From Methylobacterium longum (GTDB taxonomy: Bacteria > Pseudomonadota > Alphaproteobacteria > Rhizobiales > Beijerinckiaceae): a stretch of DNA of 42,797 bases. A model generated the notes under the pieces. It ran no database searches. It was not told the origin of the DNA and saw only the letters and a program-made list of their open reading frames with translations. Below are positions 1-7,882 of the stretch, piece by piece; within the stretch, counting starts at the first letter, position 1, and each line of letters opens with the position of its first letter. The DNA lies in assembly GCF_022179385.1 (NCBI RefSeq), contig NZ_BPQS01000043.1, positions 1-42,797 of the forward strand, written 5' to 3'. Both the position numbers and the translations under genes were made by a program.

Positions 1-129
1 GGTCGAGGCCTGCGCATCCACAAGCCGGGCGAACTGCTTGGGCATGCTCTCCCGCGAGGCCGGCCACAGGCGCGTGCCCGTCCCACCACACAAAATCATC
101 GGGTGAATGAGCGGAAAACCTTCAGACAT
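1..129 (-). CDS. manC: Mannose-1-phosphate guanylyltransferase, N-terminal fragment (cut by window edge)
   Basis: Only the first 43 codons are inside the window. The reverse strand reads from an ATG at 129 into the sugar-nucleotidyltransferase signature GGTGTRLWPASRE, followed by MPKQF, which is typical of the ManC/CpsB family. That family makes GDP-mannose from mannose-1-phosphate and GTP, and many members carry a C-terminal mannose-6-phosphate isomerase domain, which cannot be seen here. An internal ATG at 99 is a possible alternative start. It lies 74 bp downstream of a glycosyltransferase on the same strand, so the two are probably co-transcribed and supply mannose for a surface polysaccharide. 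The family call is firm; full length and bifunctionality are unknown. Confidence 0.85.
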   Translation of the reverse strand, partial: MSEGFPLIHPMILCGGTGTRLWPASRESMPKQFARLVDAQAST

Positions 130-203
130 CGCGTCGGATCTCTCGAGTGACGGGGCGTGCGCTGGCACCGGACGATCGGCCGGGCCACGGTGATCGGACG
201 CGA

Positions 204-1349
204 TCATTGGACCAGATAGGCACGGCCCGGCTCGCGCTGGATCCGATCGGGCGAAAGACCTCGGCCCTTCAGAACCGAGTCGATGAACTGACCGATCTCG
301 TCCGAGAAGCGGTCGACGCCGAATTCGGCGGCGCGGCGCACCATCCGGGCCGGATCCGGCGCCAAGGCTTCGCAGCGGTGGATGGCGTCGATCAGCGCAT
401 CGACGGATTGCTCGTGGAAGAAGCTTCCAGTCACACCGTCGATGACCGTCTCGGTGACGCCGCCCTTGCCGTAAGCGATGACGGGCCGCCCGCTCGCCAT
501 GGCCTCCACGGGAACGATGCCGAAATCCTCCTCCCCGGGGAAGATCAAGCCCCGGCATCGGGCGTAATGATGCTTCAGGACGTCGAAGGGCTGCGGACCG
601 AGCATCGTCACGTGCGGGCCGGCGCGATCGCGCAATTCCCGCAGCATCTCTCCGCCGCCGATGACGACGAGCGGCTTGCGCAGGCGGTTGAACGCGTCGA
701 TCGCCAATTCCGGTCGCTTGTAGCGGACGAGTTCACCGACCATCAGGTGGTAATCGCCGATCTCCTCGCTGGAGACCCGCTCGAAGGCCGCCGTGTCGAC
801 CGGCGGATGGATGACCGCCGCGGGTCGGTGATAATACGTCTCGATCCGCCGGGCGACGGTGGCCGAATTGGCGACGAATTCCTGCACGCGGCCCGCCGAG
901 ATCGCGTCCCAGTTCCTGACGTAGTGCGCCAGGGGCGGCATCAGCATGCGGGTGAGAAGACCCGTCCGCTCCCGGTAATCGTGGTACATATTCCAGATGT
1001 AGCGCATCGGCGAGTGACAGTAACAGATGTGAACCGCGTCGGAGGGCGGGATGATTCCCTTCGCCGGGCCCGATTCGCTGCTGATGATCAGGTCGTATCC
1101 GCGCAGATCCAGCTGCTCCAGCGCCATCGGCATCAGGGGCAGATATGATTTATACTTCGTCGTGGCGCGGGGCAGCTTGCTGATGAAGGATGTGTGGACC
1201 CGGTGCGCGTTGATGGCCGGCGATATGGCTTCCGGTGCGTACGCGTGCGTGAAGATGTCGGCTTCCGGATACAAGTTGCAGAGCGCCTCGACGACCTTTT
1301 CCCCACCTCGCATTCCGACGAGCCAATAATGGACGATCGCAACCTTCAT
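204..1349 (-). CDS. GT4-family glycosyltransferase (WbaZ-like, probable mannosyltransferase)
   Basis: A 381-residue GT-B glycosyltransferase that should transfer a sugar from a nucleotide donor onto a growing polysaccharide in the cytoplasm. It begins MKVAIVHYWLVGMRGGEKV, the usual N-terminus of the WbaZ-like group. The C-terminal donor-binding region (about residues 272-292) has the GT4 pattern EEDFGIVPVEAMASG followed by RPVIAYGKGG. The start at 1349 is preferred because the family N-terminus begins there and a GAAGGGG ribosome site lies just upstream. The frame stays open to 1475, but those 42 extra residues do not look like protein. It is upstream of manC in the same direction, so a mannosyl donor is a reasonable inference. 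The exact acceptor and linkage cannot be read from sequence. Confidence 0.85.
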   Translation of the reverse strand: MKVAIVHYWLVGMRGGEKVVEALCNLYPEADIFTHAYAPEAISPAINAHRVHTSFISKLPRATTKYKSYLPLMPMALEQLDLRGYDLIISSESGPAKGIIPPSDAVHICYCHSPMRYIWNMYHDYRERTGLLTRMLMPPLAHYVRNWDAISAGRVQEFVANSATVARRIETYYHRPAAVIHPPVDTAAFERVSSEEIGDYHLMVGELVRYKRPELAIDAFNRLRKPLVVIGGGEMLRELRDRAGPHVTMLGPQPFDVLKHHYARCRGLIFPGEEDFGIVPVEAMASGRPVIAYGKGGVTETVIDGVTGSFFHEQSVDALIDAIHRCEALAPDPARMVRRAAEFGVDRFSDEIGQFIDSVLKGRGLSPDRIQREPGRAYLVQ

Positions 1350-1896
1350 TAACCGCGCCCCTTCAAGCGAAATGTTTCTGCAGCGCCGCGTGCGCAGACC
1401 CGGCGGGCACCGGACGAACCCGGCGGCGAGCGACCCATTTTGACGGATCCGGGTCCCGATCCCCTGGCCGATCAAGCCCCTGGCAAGACGCTTGATCGGC
1501 CACGGCCGAGCGGTCTCATGGGCTGCTATAGACCATTATCGCGGCTTTCCCACTTCTCTGAACTGCGGGCGCCCCTCCCGACCCGAGCGGCAGGCCGCTC
1601 GGGCGGAGCCGCCTCCGGGCCTTGTGAGAGAAGAGGCGATTGGGCCGGACCGCCGCCCCGTCCCGGGCGACGGACGATCCACCGAGCGATCGGGCCAGCC
1701 CTCGCCGCCGCTCCGGGGCCGGCTGGCGCCGGAGGGCTGCGCGCTGGCCATCGGCGGATATCGACCCAGATACGTTTGGCGATTGCCTTTCCGGTCCATG
1801 CTCAGGACAGAGTGGCGAGGCCGCCGGCACCGCGCCGGTCGTCCGCACCGGCAACCTCCCTCTCCGTTCAGAACACGCATTTCCAGGAACGACTCG
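1350..1896. other. Divergent intergenic region, no gene recognised
   Basis: This is 547 bp between two divergently transcribed glycosyltransferases. Both strands have open frames, but none has recognisable protein content, and the plus-strand frame is simply the in-frame extension of the downstream gene. It presumably carries two promoters, though no convincing -35/-10 pair or operator stands out. Confidence 0.5.
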
Positions 1897-2979
1897 ATGG
1901 AACCGAGACATGGGTTCGCCATGAACGGGCGTTTCCTCACGCAGGATCTCACGGGCGTTCAGAGATACGCCTGGAACGTCGCGCGTCATCTCAATGACCG
2001 GCTCGAGCGGCTGAACACCTCGGCCCCGATCCTGGCGCCAAGCCACGCCGCCGATCCGCACCTGTCGGCGATGCCCCTCGTCGACTTCGGTCGCGTCGGT
2101 GGACATGCCTGGGAGCAGTTCGCCTTGCCCGCACGCTGGCGCGGAAACCTGCTCAACCTGTGCAACACGGCCCCGGCCATCAAGGCGCGACAGGTGGTGT
2201 GCATCCACGATGCCAATGTCTTCATCCGGCCGGAGAGTTACAGCACCTCCTTCCGACTGTATTACCGGTTCCTGCAGACGGTCATCGTTCGGAGATCGCT
2301 TCAGGTCACCAGTGTCTCGGCCGATTCGGCAGCCCAGATCGCGCGGCATCTTCCCCTGAAGGCCTCCCAGATCATCGTCCTGCCCAACGGCCACGAGCAC
2401 GCGCTGGCATGGCAGCCAGATCGTGCCAAGGCGGCGCCAGCGATCGTGAGCGGCCGGCGCGGCGGTCCGGAGCGCCCCTTCGTCCTGGCGCTCGGCTCCC
2501 GCGCACCGCACAAGAACCTGCAGCTCATCATGGACATCGCCCCGAGGCTCGGTGAGAGCGGCATCGACGTCATCGTCGTCGGCGGATCCGCCAAGATATA
2601 CTCCGACGACGGCCTGTCGGGCGGTGACAACGTGCTGTTCACCGGGCGGATCGACGACGATGACCTGGCCTTCTTGCTGGAGCGCGCGCTCTGCTTGCTG
2701 TTCCCCTCCTGGACGGAGGGGTTCGGGCTCCCGATTGTCGAGGCGATGGCGCGGGGCTGCCCGGTGATCTCCTCGGATCGCGCGAGCATGCCGGAAGTCT
2801 GCGGCGACGCCGCGCTGATGGCCGCCCCCGATGACCCGTCAGCCTGGATCGGGCATGTGGAGGCGCTGCGGCAGTCCCAGCAACTGAGAAGCGAACTGAC
2901 GGCCGCCGGTCGACAGAGGATAAACCAGTTCTCGTGGAGAACGACGGCGCAGGCCTATGCCGACCTGATCGTCTTATAG
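1897..2979 (+). CDS. GT4-family glycosyltransferase
   Basis: A 360-residue GT-B glycosyltransferase, likely a mannosyl- or rhamnosyltransferase-type enzyme of the same polysaccharide pathway as its divergent neighbour. The N-terminus FLTQDLTGVQRYAWNVA is the acceptor-side signature of this group. The donor site is the E-x7-E motif around residues 274-282 (WTEGFGLPIVEAMARG), followed by CPVISSDRASMPEV. The start at 1897 has an AGGAA ribosome site; 1921 is an in-frame alternative beginning MNGRFLTQ. The frame is open as far as 1492, but that extension looks random. It is convergent with rfbF. The donor sugar is not deducible. Confidence 0.85.
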   Translation: MEPRHGFAMNGRFLTQDLTGVQRYAWNVARHLNDRLERLNTSAPILAPSHAADPHLSAMPLVDFGRVGGHAWEQFALPARWRGNLLNLCNTAPAIKARQVVCIHDANVFIRPESYSTSFRLYYRFLQTVIVRRSLQVTSVSADSAAQIARHLPLKASQIIVLPNGHEHALAWQPDRAKAAPAIVSGRRGGPERPFVLALGSRAPHKNLQLIMDIAPRLGESGIDVIVVGGSAKIYSDDGLSGGDNVLFTGRIDDDDLAFLLERALCLLFPSWTEGFGLPIVEAMARGCPVISSDRASMPEVCGDAALMAAPDDPSAWIGHVEALRQSQQLRSELTAAGRQRINQFSWRTTAQAYADLIVL

Positions 2980-3095
2980 GCGCCCGGCCCTCGGAGATCC
3001 GCACGGCCGTGCCACCTCCCGGGCCGAACCTCACCGGGCCGACGCCCCGTGCTCGTCAAGGCACCGGGTCCGGCCCGGCTCAGGGCAGGCCGGCG

Positions 3096-3115
3096 CCGTC
3101 GCGCGCCCGCGACGG
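3096..3115. terminator. Hairpin between convergent genes, possible terminator
   Basis: A perfect 8-bp stem (CCGTCGCG / CGCGACGG) with a 4-nt loop lies between the ends of the plus-strand glycosyltransferase and minus-strand rfbF. There is no T-tract, so its role as a two-way terminator is a guess from position. Confidence 0.35.
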
Positions 3116-3126
3116 AGCGAACCCCC

Positions 3127-3912
3127 TCAGCGTTGCGGGTCCGGCCACACCTTCCAGGGCGCGCCCGCGGCCCATTGCTGCTCGATGACGTGCTTGTCGC
3201 GCAACGAGTCCATGCTCTGCCAGTAACCGTCATGCCGGTAGCTCGCGAGTTTCCCGTGCTTGATCAGACGGGCCATCGGCGTGTCCTCGAACACGGTGTC
3301 GTCGCCGTCGATGAATTCGAACACCTCCGGCTCGCAGACGAAGAAGCCGCCATTGATCAGGCCGCCATCCGACGCGCCCTTCTCGCGGAAGCCGGTGACC
3401 TGATTGACGTCCCGGCTCAGCTTCAATGCGCCGTAGCGCCCCGGCTGCATCACCGCCGTCAGGGTGCACCACGCCTTGGAGGCGTCGTGCGTCGCGATGA
3501 GGCGATGCAGATCGACATTGCTCAGGCCGTCGCCGTAGGTGAGGAGAAAGCGCTCGCCGCGGAGCAGGTGCTGCGCTCGACGCAGACGGCCGCCGGTCAT
3601 CGTCTCGATCCCGGTATCCAGGACGGTGACCTTCCAATCCTCAATGGGATTGTTCAGCCATTTCGTTTCGCCCGAGGCCAGATCGATCTGAAAATCCGCG
3701 TGGTGGCCGCGGAAATTCAGGAAATAGTCGCGGATGAACCCGACCTTGTAGCCACCCAGGATGACGAAGTCGCGGAAGCCGAAATGAGCGTAGTAGCTCA
3801 TGATATGCCAGATGAGCGGCCGCCCGCCGATCTCGACCATGGGCTTGGGGCGGACGCTGGTTTCCTCGCTCAGGCGTGTGCCGAAGCCACCCGCGAATAG
3901 GACGACCTTCAT
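3127..3912 (-). CDS. rfbF: Glucose-1-phosphate cytidylyltransferase
   Basis: A 261-residue enzyme that makes CDP-glucose from glucose-1-phosphate and CTP, the entry step to CDP-linked deoxy or branched sugars. The N-terminal nucleotidyltransferase loop GGFGTRLSEET, followed by RPKPMVEIGGRPLIWHIM, is diagnostic of RfbF rather than RfbA or GalU. Downstream motifs TYGDGLSNVD and GFREKG also fit. Length matches the family (about 257 residues). It follows the SDR gene by 26 bp on the same strand, so the two form an operon. CDP-glucose is normally used next by a 4,6-dehydratase (RfbG), which is not in the window. Confidence 0.92.
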   Translation of the reverse strand: MKVVLFAGGFGTRLSEETSVRPKPMVEIGGRPLIWHIMSYYAHFGFRDFVILGGYKVGFIRDYFLNFRGHHADFQIDLASGETKWLNNPIEDWKVTVLDTGIETMTGGRLRRAQHLLRGERFLLTYGDGLSNVDLHRLIATHDASKAWCTLTAVMQPGRYGALKLSRDVNQVTGFREKGASDGGLINGGFFVCEPEVFEFIDGDDTVFEDTPMARLIKHGKLASYRHDGYWQSMDSLRDKHVIEQQWAAGAPWKVWPDPQR

Positions 3913-3938
3913 CTCACGGTACTCCTCGACGGATTGAT

Positions 3939-4979
3939 TCAGAGCCAGCGGAGATTCTCAGAGAGGCGGTTCGCCTGGATGTGATCCTGCAGCACGCGCA
4001 GGCGCATCAGCGTCGAGGATCGAAAGTCGGGATCGTTGAATCCCATGCGGCGCAGCCCATCCACCAGGGCGTGGATCGAGTCTGCCAAGCTCATCTGCGG
4101 CTGGTGGTCGGGCGCAAGCGCGGCATAGCGGCTGAAATCGACCTGGTACGAGCGGCTGTCGGCCGGCGCGTCGGTGTTGATGTTGACCCGCGTCCCCGGC
4201 ACCGCTGCGGCCACAGCCTCGGCGAGATCCCGCACCTGATAATTGGCCGCGTTGGTTCCGGCGTTCAGGATCAGGAACCGGTCGTTGCCGCTGGAGGAGC
4301 GGCACGCGGCCCAATCCAGGGCGCGCGCCATATCGGTCGTATCGATCAGGGGACGCCACGGAGTCCCATCGCTCAGGACGCTGATCTCACCGGTCGACAG
4401 CGCGCAGGCGACGAAATCGTTGAGCACCAGATCCAGTCGCAGCCGGCTCGACATGCCGCAAGCCGTCGCGAAGCGCAGGCAAGTGATGGTCATGGCGCTG
4501 TCAAGCTCTGACAGGCCCTGCTCGGTTCCTATCTTGGAGGCGGCATAGGCGGTGACGGGATTGACGGCATCGTCCTCGCGGCGAGGTCCGCCTTGCGCGA
4601 CGCCGTACACGCTGCAGCTGGAGGCGAAGACAAAGCTGCGCACGCCGGCCTCGCTGGCGGCGCGCGCGAGAGCGACGGAAGCATCCTGATTGATGGCTCG
4701 CGTGACGTCAGCGAACCGATTCCCCATCGGATCGTTGGATACGGCCGCGAGGTGGATCACTGCATCGTATCCGCGCAATATTTCGGGATCGATGCTCCGG
4801 ACGTCGCCGTAGCTCTGCTGATCCAGCCGCCGCTCCGGCAGATCAGACGCGCCCGTGAGACAATGGGCGAAGAAGGCTTGATCATACCCGTGGAGAAAAA
4901 TCCCGGGATGCGCGCGCCGTAATTGCTGAACCACGGCCGGGCCAACATAACCTAGATTGCCCGTGATCAGCACTCGCAT
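3939..4979 (-). CDS. NAD-dependent sugar epimerase/dehydratase (extended SDR)
   Basis: A 346-residue extended short-chain dehydrogenase acting on a nucleotide sugar. The Rossmann glycine motif is GNLGYVG (residues 7-13). The active site has SSCSVYG (about 120-126) and Y145-x3-K149 (YAASK). The SSCSVYG form resembles GalE-type epimerases and reductases, not the acidic Asp-Glu pair of 4,6-dehydratases, so it is unlikely to replace RfbG. It is the first gene of a two-gene operon with rfbF, which suggests a CDP-linked substrate. The start at 4979 gives the family N-terminus MRVLITGNLGYVG directly. Substrate and reaction are unknown. Confidence 0.8.
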   Translation of the reverse strand: MRVLITGNLGYVGPAVVQQLRRAHPGIFLHGYDQAFFAHCLTGASDLPERRLDQQSYGDVRSIDPEILRGYDAVIHLAAVSNDPMGNRFADVTRAINQDASVALARAASEAGVRSFVFASSCSVYGVAQGGPRREDDAVNPVTAYAASKIGTEQGLSELDSAMTITCLRFATACGMSSRLRLDLVLNDFVACALSTGEISVLSDGTPWRPLIDTTDMARALDWAACRSSSGNDRFLILNAGTNAANYQVRDLAEAVAAAVPGTRVNINTDAPADSRSYQVDFSRYAALAPDHQPQMSLADSIHALVDGLRRMGFNDPDFRSSTLMRLRVLQDHIQANRLSENLRWL

Positions 4980-5370
4980 GGATATGGTCCTGGTGGCCGG
5001 TGTCTAGTTACGATTGGAGCGGTTTGGCAGTTATTTTAACAATACACCCATATCAAAGCACGTCAAATTACGTAAACCGGATCTGAATAGCGCACCATCG
5101 GATCATTGTGATCCACGCGGCTTCGATCCGGCGCGCGACGGCGCTGGGGATGACCGGCCAGCACCACCCGCTTTTGCGGCCTTGAGCAATGCATGAACAG
5201 GGGCACGAATACGCAGTTCGTCTCGACAAAGAGAGTAGACAATGGGGGTATGATGGTCTCTTTAAGCAGGGTTCGATCGGCCTAACCTTCACACCCGCTC
5301 CGTCATCGCGCCTCGTCCGACACGCCGTTCAACCGGCCGCCGTCGAGGCAAAGATGGGAATGAGACGACG
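4980..5370. other. Divergent promoter region, relatively AT-rich
   Basis: This 391-bp gap separates the SDR/rfbF operon from the oppositely oriented SAF-oxidoreductase operon. The stretch 5025-5100 is clearly poorer in GC than the flanking genes, as expected for promoters. A 15-bp palindrome sits at 5100-5114. No gene is recognised. Confidence 0.5.
5100..5114. promoter_or_regulatory. 15-bp palindrome, candidate operator
   Basis: GGATCA-TTG-TGATCC is a perfect 6+3+6 inverted repeat in the divergent gap, 121 bp upstream of the SDR start and 257 bp upstream of the SAF-oxidoreductase start. Position and symmetry fit a regulator binding site. No regulator gene is nearby, and a GATC-rich palindrome could be chance. 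Confidence 0.3.
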
Positions 5371-6705
5371 ATGATCCTCGTAGACTCCGCCCTCGCTCGG
5401 CGGGAAGCTGACGGCGAACCGATCCGTGTCGCCCTCGTCGGAGCGGGGTTCCAAGGCAAGGGAATCGTCCGGCAGATCGTGCGTTCGACCACGGGTATGC
5501 GCGTCGTCGGCGTGGCCAACCGCCATGGCGAACAGGCCCGGCGCGCCTTCGCCGACCTCGGGATAGAGCCGATCGAAGCGGAGGGACGGGCGGCCATCGA
5601 GTCCGCGATCGCGGCGGGCAGGCCGGTCGCGACGGAGGACGCGGTCGCACTCGTTCAGGCCGACGGCGTGGATGTCGTCGTGGAGGTTACGGGCTCCATC
5701 GAATACGCGGCGCAGATCGTGCTGGCCGCGATCGAGGCCGGCAAACATGTCGTCCAGATGAACGCCGAGATGGACGGCACGGTGGGGCCGATCCTGAAGG
5801 CCAAGGCGGATCGGGCGAACGTCATCTACACGTTCGCCGACGGGGATCAGCCTGGCGTCCAGATGAACCTCTATCGCTTCGTGGCCGGCCTGGGCGTGAA
5901 GCCGGTTCTCTGCGGCAACATCAAAGGGTTGCACGATCCCTACCGCAATCCGACCACGCAGCGATCGTTTGCCGAGAAGTGGGGCCAGAAGCCGGCCATG
6001 GTCGCGTCCTTCGCGGACGGCACGAAGATTTCCTACGAGCAGGCGATCGTCGCGAATGGCACCGGTTTCGGCGTCGCGCGCAGGGGAATGCTCGGTCCGG
6101 ATTTCTCGGGGGGCGATCCCACGGCGCCACTGGTTCCGCTGGAGGCCACCCTGTCGGCTTTCACCGAGGCGCTCGATCAGAGCCGCACCGGCCTTGTCGA
6201 CTACGTCGTCGGCGCCCGGCCCGGCCCCGGCGTCTTCGTGATCGGGACGCATGACGATCCCGTCCAGCAGCATTTCCTCAATCTCTACAAGCTGGGCGCC
6301 GGCCCATATTATTGTTTCTCGACGCCCTACCACCTCTGCCACTTCGAGGTGCCGACGTCGCTCGCGCGCGCGGTTCTGTTCCGCGACGCGGTGCTCGCCC
6401 CGGCCGGCGCGCCCCGCGTCGGCGTGATCTCAGTGGCCAAGAAGGATCTGGCGCCCGGCGAGATCATCCAGGAATTCGGTGGATACGAAGCCTACGGGGT
6501 CGCGGAGAACAGCGCGGTCATCGACCGCGAGGATCTCCTGCCGCTCGGGCTCGCCCTCGGTGCCGCGTTGAAGCACGCCGTTCCCAAGGACCAGCCGATC
6601 CGTTTCTCCGATGTCGATCTGCCGCCGGGGCGCCTGGTGGATCGCTTGTATGCGGAACAGCGCGCGCACTTCTCCGCGCAGCCTGAGACGGGACGGGTGG
6701 CATGA
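5371..6705 (+). CDS. COG4091-type NAD(P)-dependent oxidoreductase with C-terminal SAF domain
   Basis: A 444-residue protein with a homoserine-dehydrogenase-like N-terminal Rossmann fold (VALVGAGFQGKG; glycines at 24, 26 and 29). It has a middle catalytic region and a C-terminal SAF domain from about residue 347 (KKDLAPGEIIQEFGGYEAYG). The family is annotated as predicted homoserine dehydrogenase with SAF domain, but its members do not have a settled reaction. Here it overlaps an RmlC-like epimerase by 4 bp and sits opposite rfbF, so it probably acts on a nucleotide sugar or a small polyol-derived substrate for the polysaccharide. The ribosome site before 5371 is weak. Family call firm, function unknown. 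Confidence 0.75.
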   Translation: MILVDSALARREADGEPIRVALVGAGFQGKGIVRQIVRSTTGMRVVGVANRHGEQARRAFADLGIEPIEAEGRAAIESAIAAGRPVATEDAVALVQADGVDVVVEVTGSIEYAAQIVLAAIEAGKHVVQMNAEMDGTVGPILKAKADRANVIYTFADGDQPGVQMNLYRFVAGLGVKPVLCGNIKGLHDPYRNPTTQRSFAEKWGQKPAMVASFADGTKISYEQAIVANGTGFGVARRGMLGPDFSGGDPTAPLVPLEATLSAFTEALDQSRTGLVDYVVGARPGPGVFVIGTHDDPVQQHFLNLYKLGAGPYYCFSTPYHLCHFEVPTSLARAVLFRDAVLAPAGAPRVGVISVAKKDLAPGEIIQEFGGYEAYGVAENSAVIDREDLLPLGLALGAALKHAVPKDQPIRFSDVDLPPGRLVDRLYAEQRAHFSAQPETGRVA

Positions 6706-7250
6706 TCTTCCAGGAAACCGAACTGAGCGATGCGCGGCTGATCGAGGTCGAGCCCCGCGGCGACGAGCGGGGCTGGTTCGGGCGCACCTTCTGCACGACG
6801 GAGTTCGGGGCGAACGGCCTCGAAACCGTCTTCGTTCAGCAGAACGCCTCGGTTTCCGCTCAGAAGGGAACGTTGCGCGGCATGCATTTCCAGCGCGCGC
6901 CCCACGGCGAGGTGAAGCTGCTGCGCTGCCTGCACGGAGCGATCCTCGACGTGATCATCGATCTGCGGCGGGATTCGCCGACCTTCCTGCGCCACCAGGG
7001 GTTCGAACTCTCCGCCGAGAACCGCCGCATGCTCTATGTGCCGAAGGGCTTCGCGCACGGTTTCCAGACACTCTCGGACGAGGTGGAAGTCAGCTACCTG
7101 GTTTCGGCACCCTACACGCCCGCCAGTGAAGGCGGCGTGCGCTACAGCGATCCGCTGTTCAACATCGATTGGCCCTTGCCCGTGAGCGTCATCTCGGACA
7201 AGGACGCGAACTGGCCGCTGCTGGACGCGGACACCTTCCAGGGCATCTGA
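6702..7250 (+). CDS. RmlC-like dTDP-4-dehydrorhamnose 3,5-epimerase family protein
   Basis: A 182-residue cupin epimerase that, in the model family, epimerises C3 and C5 of a 4-keto-6-deoxy nucleotide sugar. Catalytic and signature residues are present: H62 in GMHFQ, K72, Y132, and VPKGFAHGF at 113-121. The C-terminal YSDPLFNIDWP motif also fits. Its ATG overlaps the stop of the SAF oxidoreductase (ATGA), so they are translationally coupled. No rmlA, rmlB or rmlD is in the window. With rfbF nearby the substrate may be a CDP- rather than a dTDP-sugar. Family call is strong; substrate is inferred. Confidence 0.85.
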   Translation: MIFQETELSDARLIEVEPRGDERGWFGRTFCTTEFGANGLETVFVQQNASVSAQKGTLRGMHFQRAPHGEVKLLRCLHGAILDVIIDLRRDSPTFLRHQGFELSAENRRMLYVPKGFAHGFQTLSDEVEVSYLVSAPYTPASEGGVRYSDPLFNIDWPLPVSVISDKDANWPLLDADTFQGI

Positions 7251-7882
7251 ACGGGCGGATCCGGGGCGAGCGATCGGTCGCGGTCTCGCACGACGGGGGT
7301 CGGCCATGGCCGCCGCCGACTCCCGCGCGGCCGTAACTCGCCGCCCTTCCCGGGCAGGACGCCGGAGAGCCCGGCCAGACGCGCCGGAGAGACCAGGCTG
7401 CCGTCCGCGACGGGTGCCGCCGACAGCCTGGTCGCCGTGACGCCGCCGCCAACCGCGCGCGGAAACCGTCGCACTCACCGCAGCTTACGCCATCCGCAGA
7501 TCAGGCTCAGCACCGAACCGCGCGAGCGGCGCCCGCGGAGCCAACAATCTCCGTCTGCGTATTCGGCGTGATCTCGACTTTCAGCGCTTCGCTAACACTC
7601 CGCGGCATAAGGCTGGTTAATTCACGTATCTTGATATGGCGCAGATGCCGCGCGACCGTTCTCAATGTCCGGCGTTGCTCTGCGGGCCTGAATTTTTATG
7701 GAAAATTTTTAATGCAAATCTGACGTCCTTCTGATCGGCCGAATGGACGGCCCGGCAGTCAAAACCGAAAGTTGCACGGCGCTCGATACTGATTGTTGCG
7801 AGATGTTTCTTGACTACGGATGCCGAATCTCTGATGAAAGGCGCTGGAAGCAGAAACTCGGGTCGCGGTACGCACGGCAATT
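7251..7882. other. Intergenic region with inverted repeat and AT-rich half
   Basis: These 632 bp hold no recognisable gene. The first part is very GC-rich and contains an inverted repeat at 7391-7433. From about 7600 the base composition drops, with runs such as those at 7689-7713, before the deacetylase. That is the likely promoter zone of the deacetylase-GT2-GT2 operon. Confidence 0.45.
7391..7433. repeat. Inverted repeat, 10-bp perfect arms
   Basis: GACCAGGCTG at 7391-7400 and its exact reverse complement CAGCCTGGTC at 7424-7433 flank a 23-nt spacer. It lies 140 bp after the RmlC-like gene, so it may act as a transcript-end structure. There is no T-run after it. It could also be a remnant of an intergenic repeat. 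Confidence 0.45.

Noticed and set aside
1492..1896. N-terminal extension of the plus-strand GT4 gene
   Set aside because: In frame but Arg/Pro-rich and not homologous to the family; a good ribosome site favours 1897.
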